Source: Letharia columbiana (lineage: Eukaryota; Ascomycota; Lecanoromycetes; Lecanorales; Parmeliaceae). From it: a stretch of DNA of 57,921 nucleotides. The position numbers and the translations under genes are program-made. The notes below the pieces were generated by a model. It had not been told where the DNA came from and ran no database searches. It saw only the letters and a program-made list of their open reading frames with translations. The stretch is from positions 1-57,921 of the forward strand of contig NW_023501138.1 of assembly GCF_014066305.1 (NCBI RefSeq), in the 5' to 3' direction. This document shows positions 22,750 to 33,763 of the stretch, one piece after another; the stretch's first letter is position 1; the number at the start of each line of letters is the position of its first letter.

Positions 22750-24326
22750 GGGGGTTTTCCGCAGACTTTTCCATTGTCGTTATCAAGAAGGAGCACTAAT
22801 TTGGATCGTTAAATGAGCTGGAGCCTCACAGAGCCGACGTTCCTTAGGCTATTGAAAGGTCGTTGTACGTATCAAGCAATCGACTTCAAGAAAACTTTCT
22901 CCAAAATGGCTTTCACGTACATTAGGATTTTTTTTTTATTGCAAATGCCTTCATCAAAGAACTCGTCACAACCTTCCAAACCCTCCATCCGTCCAATCAA
23001 CCCAAACCCACTCCGCTCACAAAGAAACCCCACCCCCCATATTAAGCACCTGCCCATTCATCCACTCGCCATCCTGACTGCACACGAAAGTTACCATCTA
23101 CGGCCCCCTTACTGCCCAAATAATCACTATGGTTCGGCCACCCCTTCGCCAACGCACTGCTACTAGTCAGCACCTCCTGTGTAGATCTTGGAGTCATCAG
23201 TATTTATTCATGCCGGTGATGAGGGCCGTTTCGCCGTTGAGACGGGAGGTGGAGGGGGACGAGAACCTTGGGAGTTGAGGGTGATTGGTGGAAGAGACGT
23301 GCTTGGGTAAGAAGATTGAGGAGGTAGTCGTAGCATGTGGAAAGAGTGCTCCATGTTTGGTTCGAGGATTGAGATGTTGATACCTCTCCGCAGGCACAGG
23401 CTAAGAGAGATTCTGTATCCATCCTCAACGCCCAAACCCTCCTCACAGCATACCCCGCTATGCAAGTCAATCTCGTGAGAAGCCGGTACTAGACCGGAAA
23501 AACTAACAGTCGATAGATACGAAACACGAGATTCAGGCTGAACTATGTCTGTTCAAGCCCATGACCATGAGTCTCATACCGTCGGCCCTTGCTGCCTCTC
23601 TCAGTACGAGCGCATGTATCTCGCAGCGTGATGCTGCCGTCCCGGCTAAACATTGTGTATAAGCATCCTTTTTGCAAAGAAGATCCAAGCCTCATACACC
23701 ACGCTGAGAATTTGTGAACCTTGAGAATACGAAACGAGAAGCAAGCTTCAGACGGACGGTGCAGAAGGAAAGAGGCGCAGAGAGGAGTGCGGGAGTGGGA
23801 AACGCGAGCTCATATACTTGGCGTTGACCTTTTCCGGCATGCAAAATGCTATACATCTTCGATATACCGCTGAGCCTCTTGTCTCGCTGCAGACGAGGAC
23901 TGATGTCTAGAAACGTTGTCAACGTACCCACGCGGGTGACAGAGATACCTACGCACCTTGAAATTAGAAATTTGATAATGATTCCACAACGAAGCAGCCT
24001 AGCAGAAAGGTTCTGCGTTGTAATTCAAAGATCTCGATAACACTAATATACGTTCCGCAGAATCTAACTCATAATGAGGGTATTCGTTGAGTTATTCCAG
24101 CTGACAAGGTGAAGGGATTTCTTGCTGTGTGCAGGTATATCTGTCACCCGCGTGGTACCTTTGGGTCCTCACAAATTTGAGGCTAAAGCCCGTAGGGCTG
24201 AGCCAATTCCTTGACCACGAGAGCTGCCCTGATGGAAGGAAACAGAGCAAACTTTCAAAGCTACCCGATTATCGTCCAGAGGCCACTCCATCCGCAAGAC
24301 TCTACGCAAGGACAGTCCGCCTAAAG
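22750..24326. other. 1.6-kb gene-poor stretch with a dehydrogenase relic
   Basis: Only the short-chain dehydrogenase remnant at about 23017-23260 is recognisable. The rest shows short frames and no repeats of note. Confidence 0.4.
23017..23260 (-). pseudogene. Relic of a short-chain dehydrogenase/reductase
   Basis: On the minus strand the last codons before TGA at 23017-23019 read CSQDGEWMNGQVLNMGGG, the usual C-terminal block of SDR enzymes (GEWINGQ-type). In another frame a WPNHSDYLGSKGAV stretch precedes it, and about 200 nt upstream LNGETALITG resembles the start of the Rossmann fold. The middle of the enzyme, including the catalytic YxxxK, is missing and the pieces lie in different frames. 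I infer an internally deleted, dead SDR gene. Confidence 0.5.
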
Positions 24327-25109
24327 ATGTCCGAAACAGCAACATCGAACTCCAACGGAGACCTCTGGCTCTTCGGATACGGGTAAGTCTCCTACTGCTA
24401 CAGAGGCCGAAAGCTCCAACCCCGGACGGAACTCCAACCTTCGTCAAGAACAGCGTGAGTTGACCTCTGATCCCCTGTACCGTAGAAGTCTCATCTGGAA
24501 ACCGCCTCCGCATTACGGTAAGCCGGAGTGTGTTCGCCCGCTTCCTGTTAGTTAGTAGCGTGGGACCGCATCTCCAGCACCCAACATACATATCCCCCTG
24601 ACGAAGGGTTCTCCCTTCCACCCTTTTAAACTCCCGCCCGCCCGCTCGAAGAAAGAAGAAACAAACCCCCCCATCCACCACCGCACCCAACGCGAATGAC
24701 AAGACCGCCCCACTAACCCGGCCCCCCAAACCCCAGACCTCCGCATCCCCGGCTCCATCACCGGCTACGTCCGTCGATTCTGGCAAGCCAGGTACCCATC
24801 CCTTTCCCCCCCCTTCTCCAAAAACCCCCCCCACCCCCCCTCCGCCAACCGCCCCTACAGTAGCACACCACCACCCGCTGACCAAAACCCCCCCCCTTGA
24901 AGCGAAGACCACCGCGGCACGCCCTCGTCCCCCGGCCGCGTCGTCACGCTGATCGAGCGCGCCGTCTTCGACGCCCTGGCCGCCGAACCGGCGCCCGACC
25001 GGGTCCACGGCGCCGGCTACCGCATCCCGGCCCCCCACGTCGACGCCGTGCGGGCGTACCTCGACCTGCGGGAGATCAACGGGTACTCCATGCGGCACAC
25101 GACCTTTTG

Positions 25110-25146
<37 letters not shown>

Positions 25147-25548
25147 TCCGGACCGCCGCCGCCGCCGCCGGTCGAGGGGTGCCTCGTGTACATCGGACTG
25201 CCGTCGAACCCGCAGTTCCTCGGCCGGCAGTCCCCGCAGGCGGTGGCGGAGGTGATAGCGGGGAGTGCGGGGCCGAGCGGCGCCAACGCGGAGTATCTCT
25301 TCATGCTGGAGGCTGCGTTGATGGGGTTGGGGGAGGGGAGCGTGGATGAGCATGTTAGGGATTTGGCGGAGAGGGTGAGGTCGTTGATGAAGGGTGGGAA
25401 CGGAAAGGGTGGTCGTGGCGGGGATGGGAAGGACGAAGACAGCGAGCTGACAACGCAGGCGGTGGAAAATGAGGTCGAGAGGATCAGGAGTGGGGAGAGT
25501 GGGCGGGCGGGTGAGGAGACTGAGAAAGTATCACAGCGGGAGAGATAG
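24327..25548 (+). CDS. ChaC-type gamma-glutamylcyclotransferase
   Basis: Four exons: 24327-24382, 24486-24517, 24737-24791 and 24903-25548, with introns of 103, 219 and 111 nt, encoding 262 residues. Splicing assembles the family motif YGSLIW (residues 18-23) after DLWLFG, then SITGYVRRFWQASEDHRGT and GRVVTLIE. The putative catalytic glutamate lies in YLDLREINGYS. ChaC enzymes act in the cytosol and cleave glutathione to 5-oxoproline and Cys-Gly. An insert of about 20 residues, SPSPSPSPSP then PPPPPP, separates FW from VEGCLVYIGLP. The C-terminal 60 residues are charged and low-complexity. The introns are very C-rich (see findings), and the exon is far richer in GC than its neighbours. Confidence 0.9.
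25111..25146 (+). repeat. In-frame CCGTCG hexanucleotide repeat
   Basis: Six uninterrupted copies of CCGTCG inside the last exon of the ChaC gene encode the Pro-Ser part of the linker. A length change of one unit would keep the frame. Confidence 0.9.
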
Positions 25549-26119
25549 ATTGAACGCCATCAACACTAGCTACGAGGTCATGATTTGGGAGAAGCCTTTG
25601 TAGGGAGCACTATCTTTGATTGCTAATTTTTGGACGTGGCAGTTGAACCGCTTGTCCCCGAGTGTCGTAACTAGCTTCCAGCTTCGAGCCAAGGTGAAGA
25701 ATCAAAGTAGAAAACCGTGCCATGTTCGCTCTATGGGGAGAATATGAAGGTGTGCTGATGAAGTGTGGCAAGCAAGGTTGGTTGTGCTAGTGAAGTGTGG
25801 TGAAGTAAGAAATCGAATGCAAAGAAACCTTTTTGTTCCTCCACGCCTGCTTGCGCCTCTGCGATAGATTGCTGCGATTAACAGGCAACCTCCAGGTCTG
25901 AAAAGAGAAAATATCCAGGATCGCTCCGATGGTCTAAGATAGCAGCCCATTTCACTTGCTGAGGTTGGTCTGATCCCGTGACACCGAAGTGGCCAAAGCA
26001 TTTCACACATCGTATCCTTTCTGCTGCTTGTTGGTCGTTCCGTCTGCTTGATCATTCTGTCGTTTCGTTCATTGACATGTCGTGCGCAAATTCAGGCCGT
26101 GAGGGGATCAGTGGTAGGT
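25549..26119. other. Convergent intergenic region
   Basis: This is the 3' flank shared by the ChaC gene and the glycine-rich RNA-binding protein gene. A minus-strand frame at 25702-26055 has no recognisable content. Confidence 0.4.
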
Positions 26120-26933
26120 CTACCAGCCGCCCTGGGCGCTGCCACCACCACCTTGCTGCTGGTCGTAGCCTCCAGAGCGACCTCCGCCACCGTAAGACTG
26201 ACCACCACCTGAGTAGTGCTGGCCACCACCGTAGCCTACAGGCACCGTCAATACAGAGAACCCAAAGGACAAAGGTAAATGTATAAACTCACTACCGCGA
26301 CCTCCACCTCCAGAGTAGCCACTTCCACCTCCACCTTCACGTCCACCCCACCACCATAGCTTCCTCCACCTCCGCCTAGACAAGTTAGCAGAAATCCATG
26401 GGTAAGCAGGGCCGACACATACTATATCCACCTCCTCCTCCACCGTAACCTCCTCCGCCTCCAGAATTGTAGCCTCCACGACCACCAAAGCCGCCGCCGC
26501 CACCTCCTCCTCCTCCACCGGAGCCACGCTCGGAAGCTTTGTCAACGCGGATGGTACGACCATCGAATCTGAATTACATTAGCCTGAAGGACGTCATCGA
26601 GGCACGAGATGGGGAAGCCTTACTCGACGTTGTTCATCGCCTGGATTGCAGTGTCGGCTTCCTCATCTTGGCTGAAGCGCACAAAGCCAAAGCCACGGCT
26701 ACGACCGGTTTCACGGTCCTTGACAACAATCTGTGGTATCACTATCAGACTGAGGTTTGGAATGGTCACGTGGAGTAGATCCTACCGCTTCATCGACCTT
26801 ACCGTACTCTTCGAACTTGGCGCGAAGAGAGGTGTCGTCGGTGTGCCATGCAAGGCCACTGCAGTTGCGTCAGATTTGATAGCCGTACAAAAGGATATGA
26901 GTGATGGACTGACCCAATGAACAGCTTCGACAT
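26120..26933 (-). CDS. Glycine-rich RNA-binding protein (single RRM), frameshifted tail
   Basis: Six exons on the minus strand: 26914-26933, 26786-26858, 26624-26730, 26423-26568, 26296-26375 and 26120-26235, with five introns of 47-60 nt. The start reads [18 protein letters not shown]2 is KLFIGG and RNP1 is RGFGFVRF, and the RRM ends at [17 protein letters not shown] near residue 83. The tail is glycine-rich ([28 protein letters not shown]) and ends SAQGGW. Such proteins bind and remodel RNA, often in the nucleus or under cold stress. Exon lengths sum to 542 nt, one short of a multiple of three. In exon 5 the glycine frame changes at GGTGGTGGGGTGG (about 26345-26356). One missing G there would restore about 180 residues, so either an assembly error or a true tail frameshift. 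Confidence 0.83.
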
Positions 26934-28513
26934 GATTGAGTGAGGGTTCGTTCAATTTTTTTTTGTTGGGCTAACACATTCTCAATCTCAAGACTCTCAC
27001 ACAAGACACGCCTCCGCTGATGGAACGCAGGCAAGCACAAGTCTATTGAACACGGAAACATTGATGTAGTACATGACCGACGCGCAAGAGCAAGGAATTT
27101 TGTGCATTTCGGAATCAGTGTAGGAGCAGCAGACGAACATGGCAGGGTCCTTTGAAGGGTGTCGTTGCTAATTTGAGGATTGGGAGTCGCACGAGATGGA
27201 GCAAGAAGGTCGAAAGAGTAAATACTGATCCACGAGGAATCAGTTGGATTGAAAAGATTGAGGTTGGAGGACTGGTTTGTGAAAGAAAAATTTTTAAAAA
27301 AAGAGGGAAGGTGGGATGTTTGTTGAAGTAATGTAGGTTGGGTCTGAGTGCCCCACTAAGATACACGCTAAGCCCTAGGCTACCTTAGTCACTCTTGGGA
27401 ATTCTGGACCCTTGGCCGCTTTTTGGACCGTGGCACGTTTTTTTTCTTTTCACTTTTTTCACACTGTGCGCTCAGGTAATGTCAGCGAGATGAGAAGATC
27501 CAATGGGACAAGCAGCAGCGGCTATCAAAGGTAATTGGTTGGATGGAAGGCAGTGGTGTGACTATTCTACGTACATGTGCATATAGAGAACTGCAGGCAA
27601 GTGATCATCGGCCCAGATGACCTTGAATCGACGATGCAGCTTTTTATTTTCCCTTACCGCCTGCCTCATTATTGGCCAGCTTTATTAAAGGAAGGCAGCT
27701 TTGTGTCTGCCAGTCATACCTACTCTATTTTACCGTACTTTACCGTATTGCCTTCCAATCGTCAGCCTAGCCTCCGATCTCCGATGCCAAGCACGGCCCC
27801 GTCGATGAAAGGCAATCAAGGAAAGAAGATGTGGATGAAGCAGCAAAAAGGCAAAGAAGGCAAAGAAGGCAAAGAAGGCAAAGAAAGACTTTCGGCTGTC
27901 CCCTCTGATCATCCGCAGGTCTACTGCAGTCTGCAGCCTCTAACATTAATTAAATATGTTTTGTAATAGTACCTGAGTACCTGAGTACGGAAAGTAAGTA
28001 ATGTAATGTACTTGACAACTCATGTATATCAAAGGACGGAAGGTGCTTATGCGCAATCCTCCTTCCCACACAGCTTTACCTTACTTTATTCTTGCAATGG
28101 CAATTTACTAAAACTAGATCGTAAAAGCAACGCGCTGACCTTCATCTTCAGATTTACTTGTAGTGCTGTGGGTTTATGTTGAATTCAGAATCGAAGTGGC
28201 CAGGTCAGACTGTGATAAAAACGCTCAACTTTCCATCTGGTGCATCTATGATCACGCTCTGTAAAAGGACTTCGGTCTGCTCTCTATATGCCAACTCAGT
28301 CCAGCTTGCACCTGCCAGTCAAGGTGAAATTTGCCCTTGGTCTGCTGCTGCAATACCACCTCTTTTACACACTGCATGATCATCATGAACACATGATGGC
28401 AAGCTCAAATTGACCCCCCAACTCCTCTAGACTTCAACCGGCTACCCCAGCAGCTTCTTCGCTCTCTTTCATTTCCGGGCTTTCTTCAAACGCTACCTAG
28501 GTGAGGGTATAAT
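26934..28513. other. 1.6-kb divergent intergenic region
   Basis: This gap lies between the glycine-rich RNA-binding protein (minus) and the 940-residue protein (plus). It contains T-rich runs at about 27438-27470, the GGCAAAGAA tandem repeat, and short direct repeats such as GTACCTGA twice near 27969-27985. No gene is recognised. Confidence 0.45.
27850..27885 (+). repeat. GGCAAAGAA tandem repeat, four copies
   Basis: Four perfect head-to-tail copies of the 9-mer GGCAAAGAA, followed by AGACT. It lies inside a short plus-strand frame (GKEGKEGKE) that has no other support. Confidence 0.9.
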
Positions 28514-31506
28514 ATGTCCGACGCCGAACGACAATCACCAAGGGCAGCAATTCGCAATTGGCTCCAAACTACTGGTAGCAAGTCGACTGCAAAGCCCGCC
28601 GATGCATCTCGAGAGCAACAAAACATTGAGCGGGGATCGAGGCATCGTTCGAGGCAACACCACACGAGGAGGTATCCATCAGAAACCAAGGATCGGCATG
28701 ATGATAAAGCTGGCCAAAAGCACCAAAAAGACAATAAGTGTGGGACCCGGCAGACACGTGTCGCAGATAAAGTCCTTTCTCGTCAACTCGCACCAAGCAC
28801 AACCCCAATTACACTTAAAAGAGAATACTGCCGTCATTTCGAACGGCCTCGGTCTCGCGGAGCGATTGGGACTCCATGCACCTTTTCGTACCTTCAAAGA
28901 TCACAGCGATGACGATATCCCGGACCTCCGAAGTCACCCACGGAAGCGCAAGCGCAGCAGGTCTTCCACGAGCTCTTACCTCGAACCTGCAGCAGCCAAT
29001 GACCTCTCAGAACATGACCATGACCATTTTCGTCATGCCACGATACTACGTACGCGGAGTACAGGGTCAGTGCTTGACGATAGAGGCCAGCACGTTTCAC
29101 CTACGGCGTCCCAGGGTTCGGAGATAGCGTTACTGTCTCCAAAAAAGCTCCCGAAATCCTACGAAAGGAGACCAAGACACAAAACCCGCCAAGATCGCTA
29201 TGAGCTCAAAGACAATAACAGAGCTAGCGAGAAGACGAAGCAGGCTGCGAAGAAAGACCGCGGGGAGAAGAAGCAGAAGAAGCACAAGCGTAAAGAAAAG
29301 TCCGGTGCAGCTTTGATGCATGACTTTACCGCGCAGAACGTGGCCCACGACCGTCTCACTGTGAGCTGCATTCAATGGTCGTATGTTTTATGAATGTTTG
29401 TTGCTAATACTGAACCAAAGCTGAAGCCCACAAAGACCCTCGGCTTGTTCGGGAAAGGCAGAGCGTCTTCACCAGTAAGAAGAAGGGGCTGTAGGTTCAC
29501 CTATCTCTATCGGCGGTTGATTAGCACTGACAAAGGCTCTTCAAGTACCTGATCTTGCCTTCTCCGAAATGATCTTCCTCAAATCTTGTCGAGAGAAGCC
29601 CAAGGACTCGTTCGAAGACTCGTCTAATAGGCCCTCGGAGAAGAAGACGCGGCGGAAGTCGACTAAAGCAGCAGACACAGAAGCAGAAATTTCAAGATAC
29701 TTCATGTCAGCAAAACCTACAAGCCTCGATGTGATGAAACCTCACGGTCAACGACATCAACAAGACAGGGGACGATCCCGAGACCACGAGTCACCGCAAG
29801 CCTTTGTCGATCTTCCAGATAGGCCTTTCCTAGGATTTGGAAGCTGTGGCCCTAATACCTCTATATCTCCAGCGAAAATACCTGTCAACACAGATTCGAG
29901 AAGCCTCCATCGTGAAGACTCGTGGTCTCCTACTCGTTCCACAAGCTATCTTACCTGGTCCCAAAGTGTGAGGCCGTCCTTCGGCTCTCCTCTGCTCAAT
30001 AGGCCGTATCATGTTGAACCATTAACATCATCAAAACTATCTAATCGTAAACGTAAATCCCCAGCTCCTCATAAAGGCCAGTACTCGTTACCATCTCTAT
30101 CTCCACCTTGTGTACCGACAACTTCTTCGAAAACCCAAGATGCTGCCTCCATACCTTTCTCGGCGCACGAAAATGCAAATGAGGGTCCAAGCCGGAATAG
30201 CGAATCACGGTCGGCAACGGGTGAACGGCTTAGGTTGAGGGAGAAGAGTCAAAACCACGGCGATACTGGAATCATCAAGCTTGATGCTGCAAAGATTCCA
30301 CACGAAATTGAAGACTCGATCGCAGACAGTACTCACCCAGCCGAAACCGCCACGCATGACGGCCCTGAATCGGCATTACTCTCTCGAAATGAAGCTACTT
30401 GCCAGTCTTCAGGACATGAGCCTCAACGCGAGCCTCAACGCGAGCCACAAGCTTATGGCGTGCGCCCTTTCTCGGCCCAGATGCCAATCATCTCACCACA
30501 TAAAGACCCGCTCGACGATGTGCTCGAGGCACTTCTCACAGATTGCAATACTAACGTTGCTGGTAGCGATCTAGCCTCTCGTGCCACATCGGGTCACCGC
30601 AATCTTTATGTTAGGGAGGAAGAGGGGATACCAGATAGAATTCAGGAATATTCACGCATGCCTGCTCGCGCCTTCGTTAATAGTGTCTACGCTCCCGAGG
30701 CTTCGGCGTCCGCCCCAAAATTTTCTGGGAAGCCTCGCAGCGCAAGCCTTCAACAGGACTTCCCGCATGACAGTTCCATTTCTACGCATACACTATCTAA
30801 GGGGGACCTAAGTTTTTCGAACAGACCAAGCTTAGGGTACGCTCCAGGCTACCGACCCATTGAAAGTGAAGTGGACTCAAGGAGTGCATGGAATGGTTAC
30901 GGCAACCTTTACGAAAGGCAACAGGAGCAAGCAGATCCTAGGCCAGAAACTTCGAGAGAAAATAGACCACCTTACATAGCTCTGCGAGAGAACCTTTCAG
31001 GCTCGTCGCGAGAGACGGACCACACCGCTGCACGCGACGAATACGCACAAAAGCTTCATTTTGTGGAGCTAGGAGACGGATTTGATGATCACAGGCCTTA
31101 TTTGTATAAGACGGTACAAGAGGGAAATGATAATGAAGATTACGAAGAAATCAGGCATGGTGAATGGGATATTGATCATGGGACATCGTACGATTCTGGA
31201 CCATCAATCTTCCATGAGTCTCACGAAGATTCCAATCATGGAATTATGGCCGAAAATAATGTCAGTGACTACCAGCGAAGAGAGATAAATGCAGATCATG
31301 AGCAGTCAGTCGCACAAGAGGCCGATCAGGATGAAGTTGAGCCCCACCAGCTCTTCACAACAAGCATACCAGACACGTACCCTTCATGGCGGAGTCATCA
31401 CATCTTCAGTAGAGATCCCGGTCTCGAAAGGTGTGCTGCCGTTTCTCAGGTTCATGATGTTGATGTAGCTTTATCTGGATTTTGGACACCCCACAAGCTG
31501 TACTGA
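28514..31506 (+). CDS. Large disordered, probably nuclear, fungal protein of unknown function
   Basis: Four exons: 28514-28671, 28721-29360, 29421-29474 and 29536-31506, encoding 940 residues. The start MSDAERQSPRAAIRNWLQT has clean context. After the first splice come SNGLGLAERLGLHAPFRTF, the basic HPRKRKRSRSSTSSYLEP and the lysine cluster GEKKQKKHKRKEKSG, both nuclear-localisation-like. Splicing then gives LKPTKTLGLFGKGRASSP joined to VPDLAFSEMIFLKS, which looks like a conserved core, then EAEISRYFMS. The rest is Ser/Pro/Glu-rich and predicted disordered. I recognise the pattern of a conserved ascomycete protein but no function. The 49-nt first intron and the last acceptor (29535) are the least certain junctions. 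Confidence 0.7.
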
Positions 31507-32042
31507 GAACCTCTGGTTTTTTTGATGATGGGAACTTTGAGCGTTAGTTTGGTGTCGGTAGCAGTTTTTCATAGGCTTGGAATGCATGACTGTCCCTCGA
31601 TATGAGTTCTTACTGCCCATGGTGCCCATCACCAGGCTTCCGCTTCGGTTAAGATGTGTCTAGTATGCCAAGCCTGCTAGCCTATCGATAAGATAGAGCT
31701 AAGGTACCTTAGGCCGTAATCAGTGATTTGCGCTAATCCTTGCATTCCTTACTTTAAGTACTTACCTGAAGCTACTCCACCAAACGTCCAGGGCGCCTAT
31801 TTGATAATTCACTCAGCTACGTTTCTTGTTCGATTTCTTAGGAAGCCTCCGACAACGGTTGTACTTCTTCGACTCACAGCATAATTTGAATGTCACGATA
31901 TGGGGTTTCCAATCTGATATGAAACAGAAAGAAGAGATCATGCTAAGCACCTGATCACGAACCTGTGGTCTATGCATTAGAACATGGCTCTCCATCAAAT
32001 ACCAACACGATCCAGCTATCATAGTCCGAGTCTATCTCGAAC
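31507..32042. other. Intergenic region before ATG14
   Basis: No gene seen in this 536-bp stretch. It should hold the ATG14 promoter. Confidence 0.4.
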
Positions 32043-33763
32043 ATGCAGTGTGAGATTTGTCATCGCTCCGCCAGCAGCCGACTGCCCTTCAACTGCACGC
32101 TTTGCGCTCGAGATGCCCTCCATCAACCCAGGATACAGCTGGCCCAGACACTGTTGCATACGGAATCCCTAGGGAAAGAGGTGGAACAAAATGTCGTGGG
32201 GACCTCAAAGAAGGAGAAGGCCAGGTCTTCGGCAGGCGCCAAACCCTCAGATGTGAACCACACCTGGACCGTCCACCGTGCAGCTTCCAACCAGTTCATA
32301 TCGGAGGAAAAGACCCAGACTGTTCTCAGTCATGTCGAAACCCTGCGTGAAGAGACCCAGAAAGTCAAAGCTGAGATTGCGGCAAGAAAAGCAAAGCTCC
32401 TGAGGCGACGTTCAGAATTCGCTTCAGCGAAGCACGAGCTGTCTCAAAGCCAAGCTAGCGCCGTCGAACCAGTGGATAAGAGCATCAAGCGCACCGAACA
32501 CAGATGGGATGTCATGCACAACAAGACGGCAGAGTCTCGACTGTTCCTCTGCAGGGAAGTAGCGCTGCTCTACGGCTTGCATCAACGGAAGCGGAAGAAG
32601 GGTGGATTGGGCAGAGATGTCTACTTCATCGGAGGAGTTCCCATTGCTGATTTAAGGGATTTAAACAGTACGCACATCCTTCATAGCTCTAGCCAATATA
32701 CTAAACCGTTTTAGATGCAGCACCAGCCCATGTTACAACCTCTACCACTAACCTCGCCCACCTCACTCACCTGGTCTCACATTACCTCTCTCTCCGCCTC
32801 CCTGCCGAAATCACCCTCCCTCATAGCGACTATCCTCTCCCAACAATCTTCTCACCTAGCTCGTCCTACACATCTCGCGAAGTACCGTTCCCGGGCTCTA
32901 CACCACATCACTCCTCACACAACAGTCCCTCAGCCTCTCGCCATTCAGATAACCGCCCACCACCAAGGCCTAGGCCGTTGCACCTCGACAAAAAGTTGTC
33001 TGCGCTCGCTAAAGATGATCAAGTAGCCTACGCATCTTTCGTAGAAGGTATCACCTTCCTGGCTTGGGACATAGCCTGGCTTTGCAAAACGCAAGGTATG
33101 AACGTTGGTGGTAGCTCTTGGGAAGAAGTCTGTGCTATGGGGAAGAATCTGTGGCACTTAATACTCGGCCCTCCACCGCGCCCTCCAGTACCAAGAGAAG
33201 TCTCAAGCAGAAGCTTTCCGAAAATGCCCACTAGTTCCCGCATTCCCAATACCTCAAATGGCCCACCTGCAGCGGATAAAACCAAAGAAGCGCCAACTCT
33301 AGGCCACTTCTCACATGGCACCGCATATGGCTTTCTCGCATCGGCCTCTGGGGCAGAGTACATGCGTGACTGGCGATTGCAATCCCCCGTCAAAGTAATT
33401 GAGAAGGTCAAGGCTATGCTATCAGCCGAGAGAACAGGGGCAGAGTGGGAGATTCTAGAGGGCAATGAATGGGAGGAGGAGGAAGGGCAAGCTGAAGCAC
33501 CAGTGCATAATTTAGGCAGTGTGGGCAGAATGCCCAGGATAGAGGAGACCGGCGTCTTGGTGCCAGCACAGGCGGAAATTGGGGTACAATACGCAGGCAA
33601 TGGAAGTCGACTGCCTAGGATTGAGGAGACCGGAGTACTTGTGCCAGGCCAGGGGGTAACGATAGGAATCGGTGGCGCAGGGCAAGGTGGCGGCGTAGAG
33701 GGAGAGGAAAGCGAGGAGAAAGGGAAGGGCAAGAGTGGGTGGATGAAGCTCAAAAGTAGGTGA
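32043..33763 (+). CDS. ATG14: Autophagy protein Atg14 (PI3-kinase complex I subunit)
   Basis: Two exons, 32043-32667 and 32715-33763, with a 47-nt intron, encode 557 residues. The N-terminus has the four-cysteine motif CEICHR...CTLCAR (residues 3-21) typical of Atg14/Barkor. A coiled coil follows at about residues 85-160 (EKTQTVLSHVETLREETQKV). After the splice, LRLPAEITLPHSDYPLPTIF and FVEGITFLAWDIAWLCKTQG match the conserved C-terminal half. Atg14 targets the Vps34-Vps15-Atg6 kinase to the phagophore site for autophagy. A sequence of about 27 codons is duplicated near the C-terminus: PRIEETGVLVP occurs twice, 81 nt apart (about 33530 and 33611). It is convergent with the alanyl-tRNA synthetase gene. 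Confidence 0.88.

Noticed and set aside
24169..25353. 394-codon minus-strand frame opposite the ChaC gene
   Set aside because: Arg/Gly/His-rich shadow of GC-rich coding sequence; the plus strand encodes a well-formed ChaC enzyme.
33028..33753. 241-codon minus-strand frame opposite ATG14
   Set aside because: Pro/Ser-rich antisense of the Atg14 C-terminal exon.
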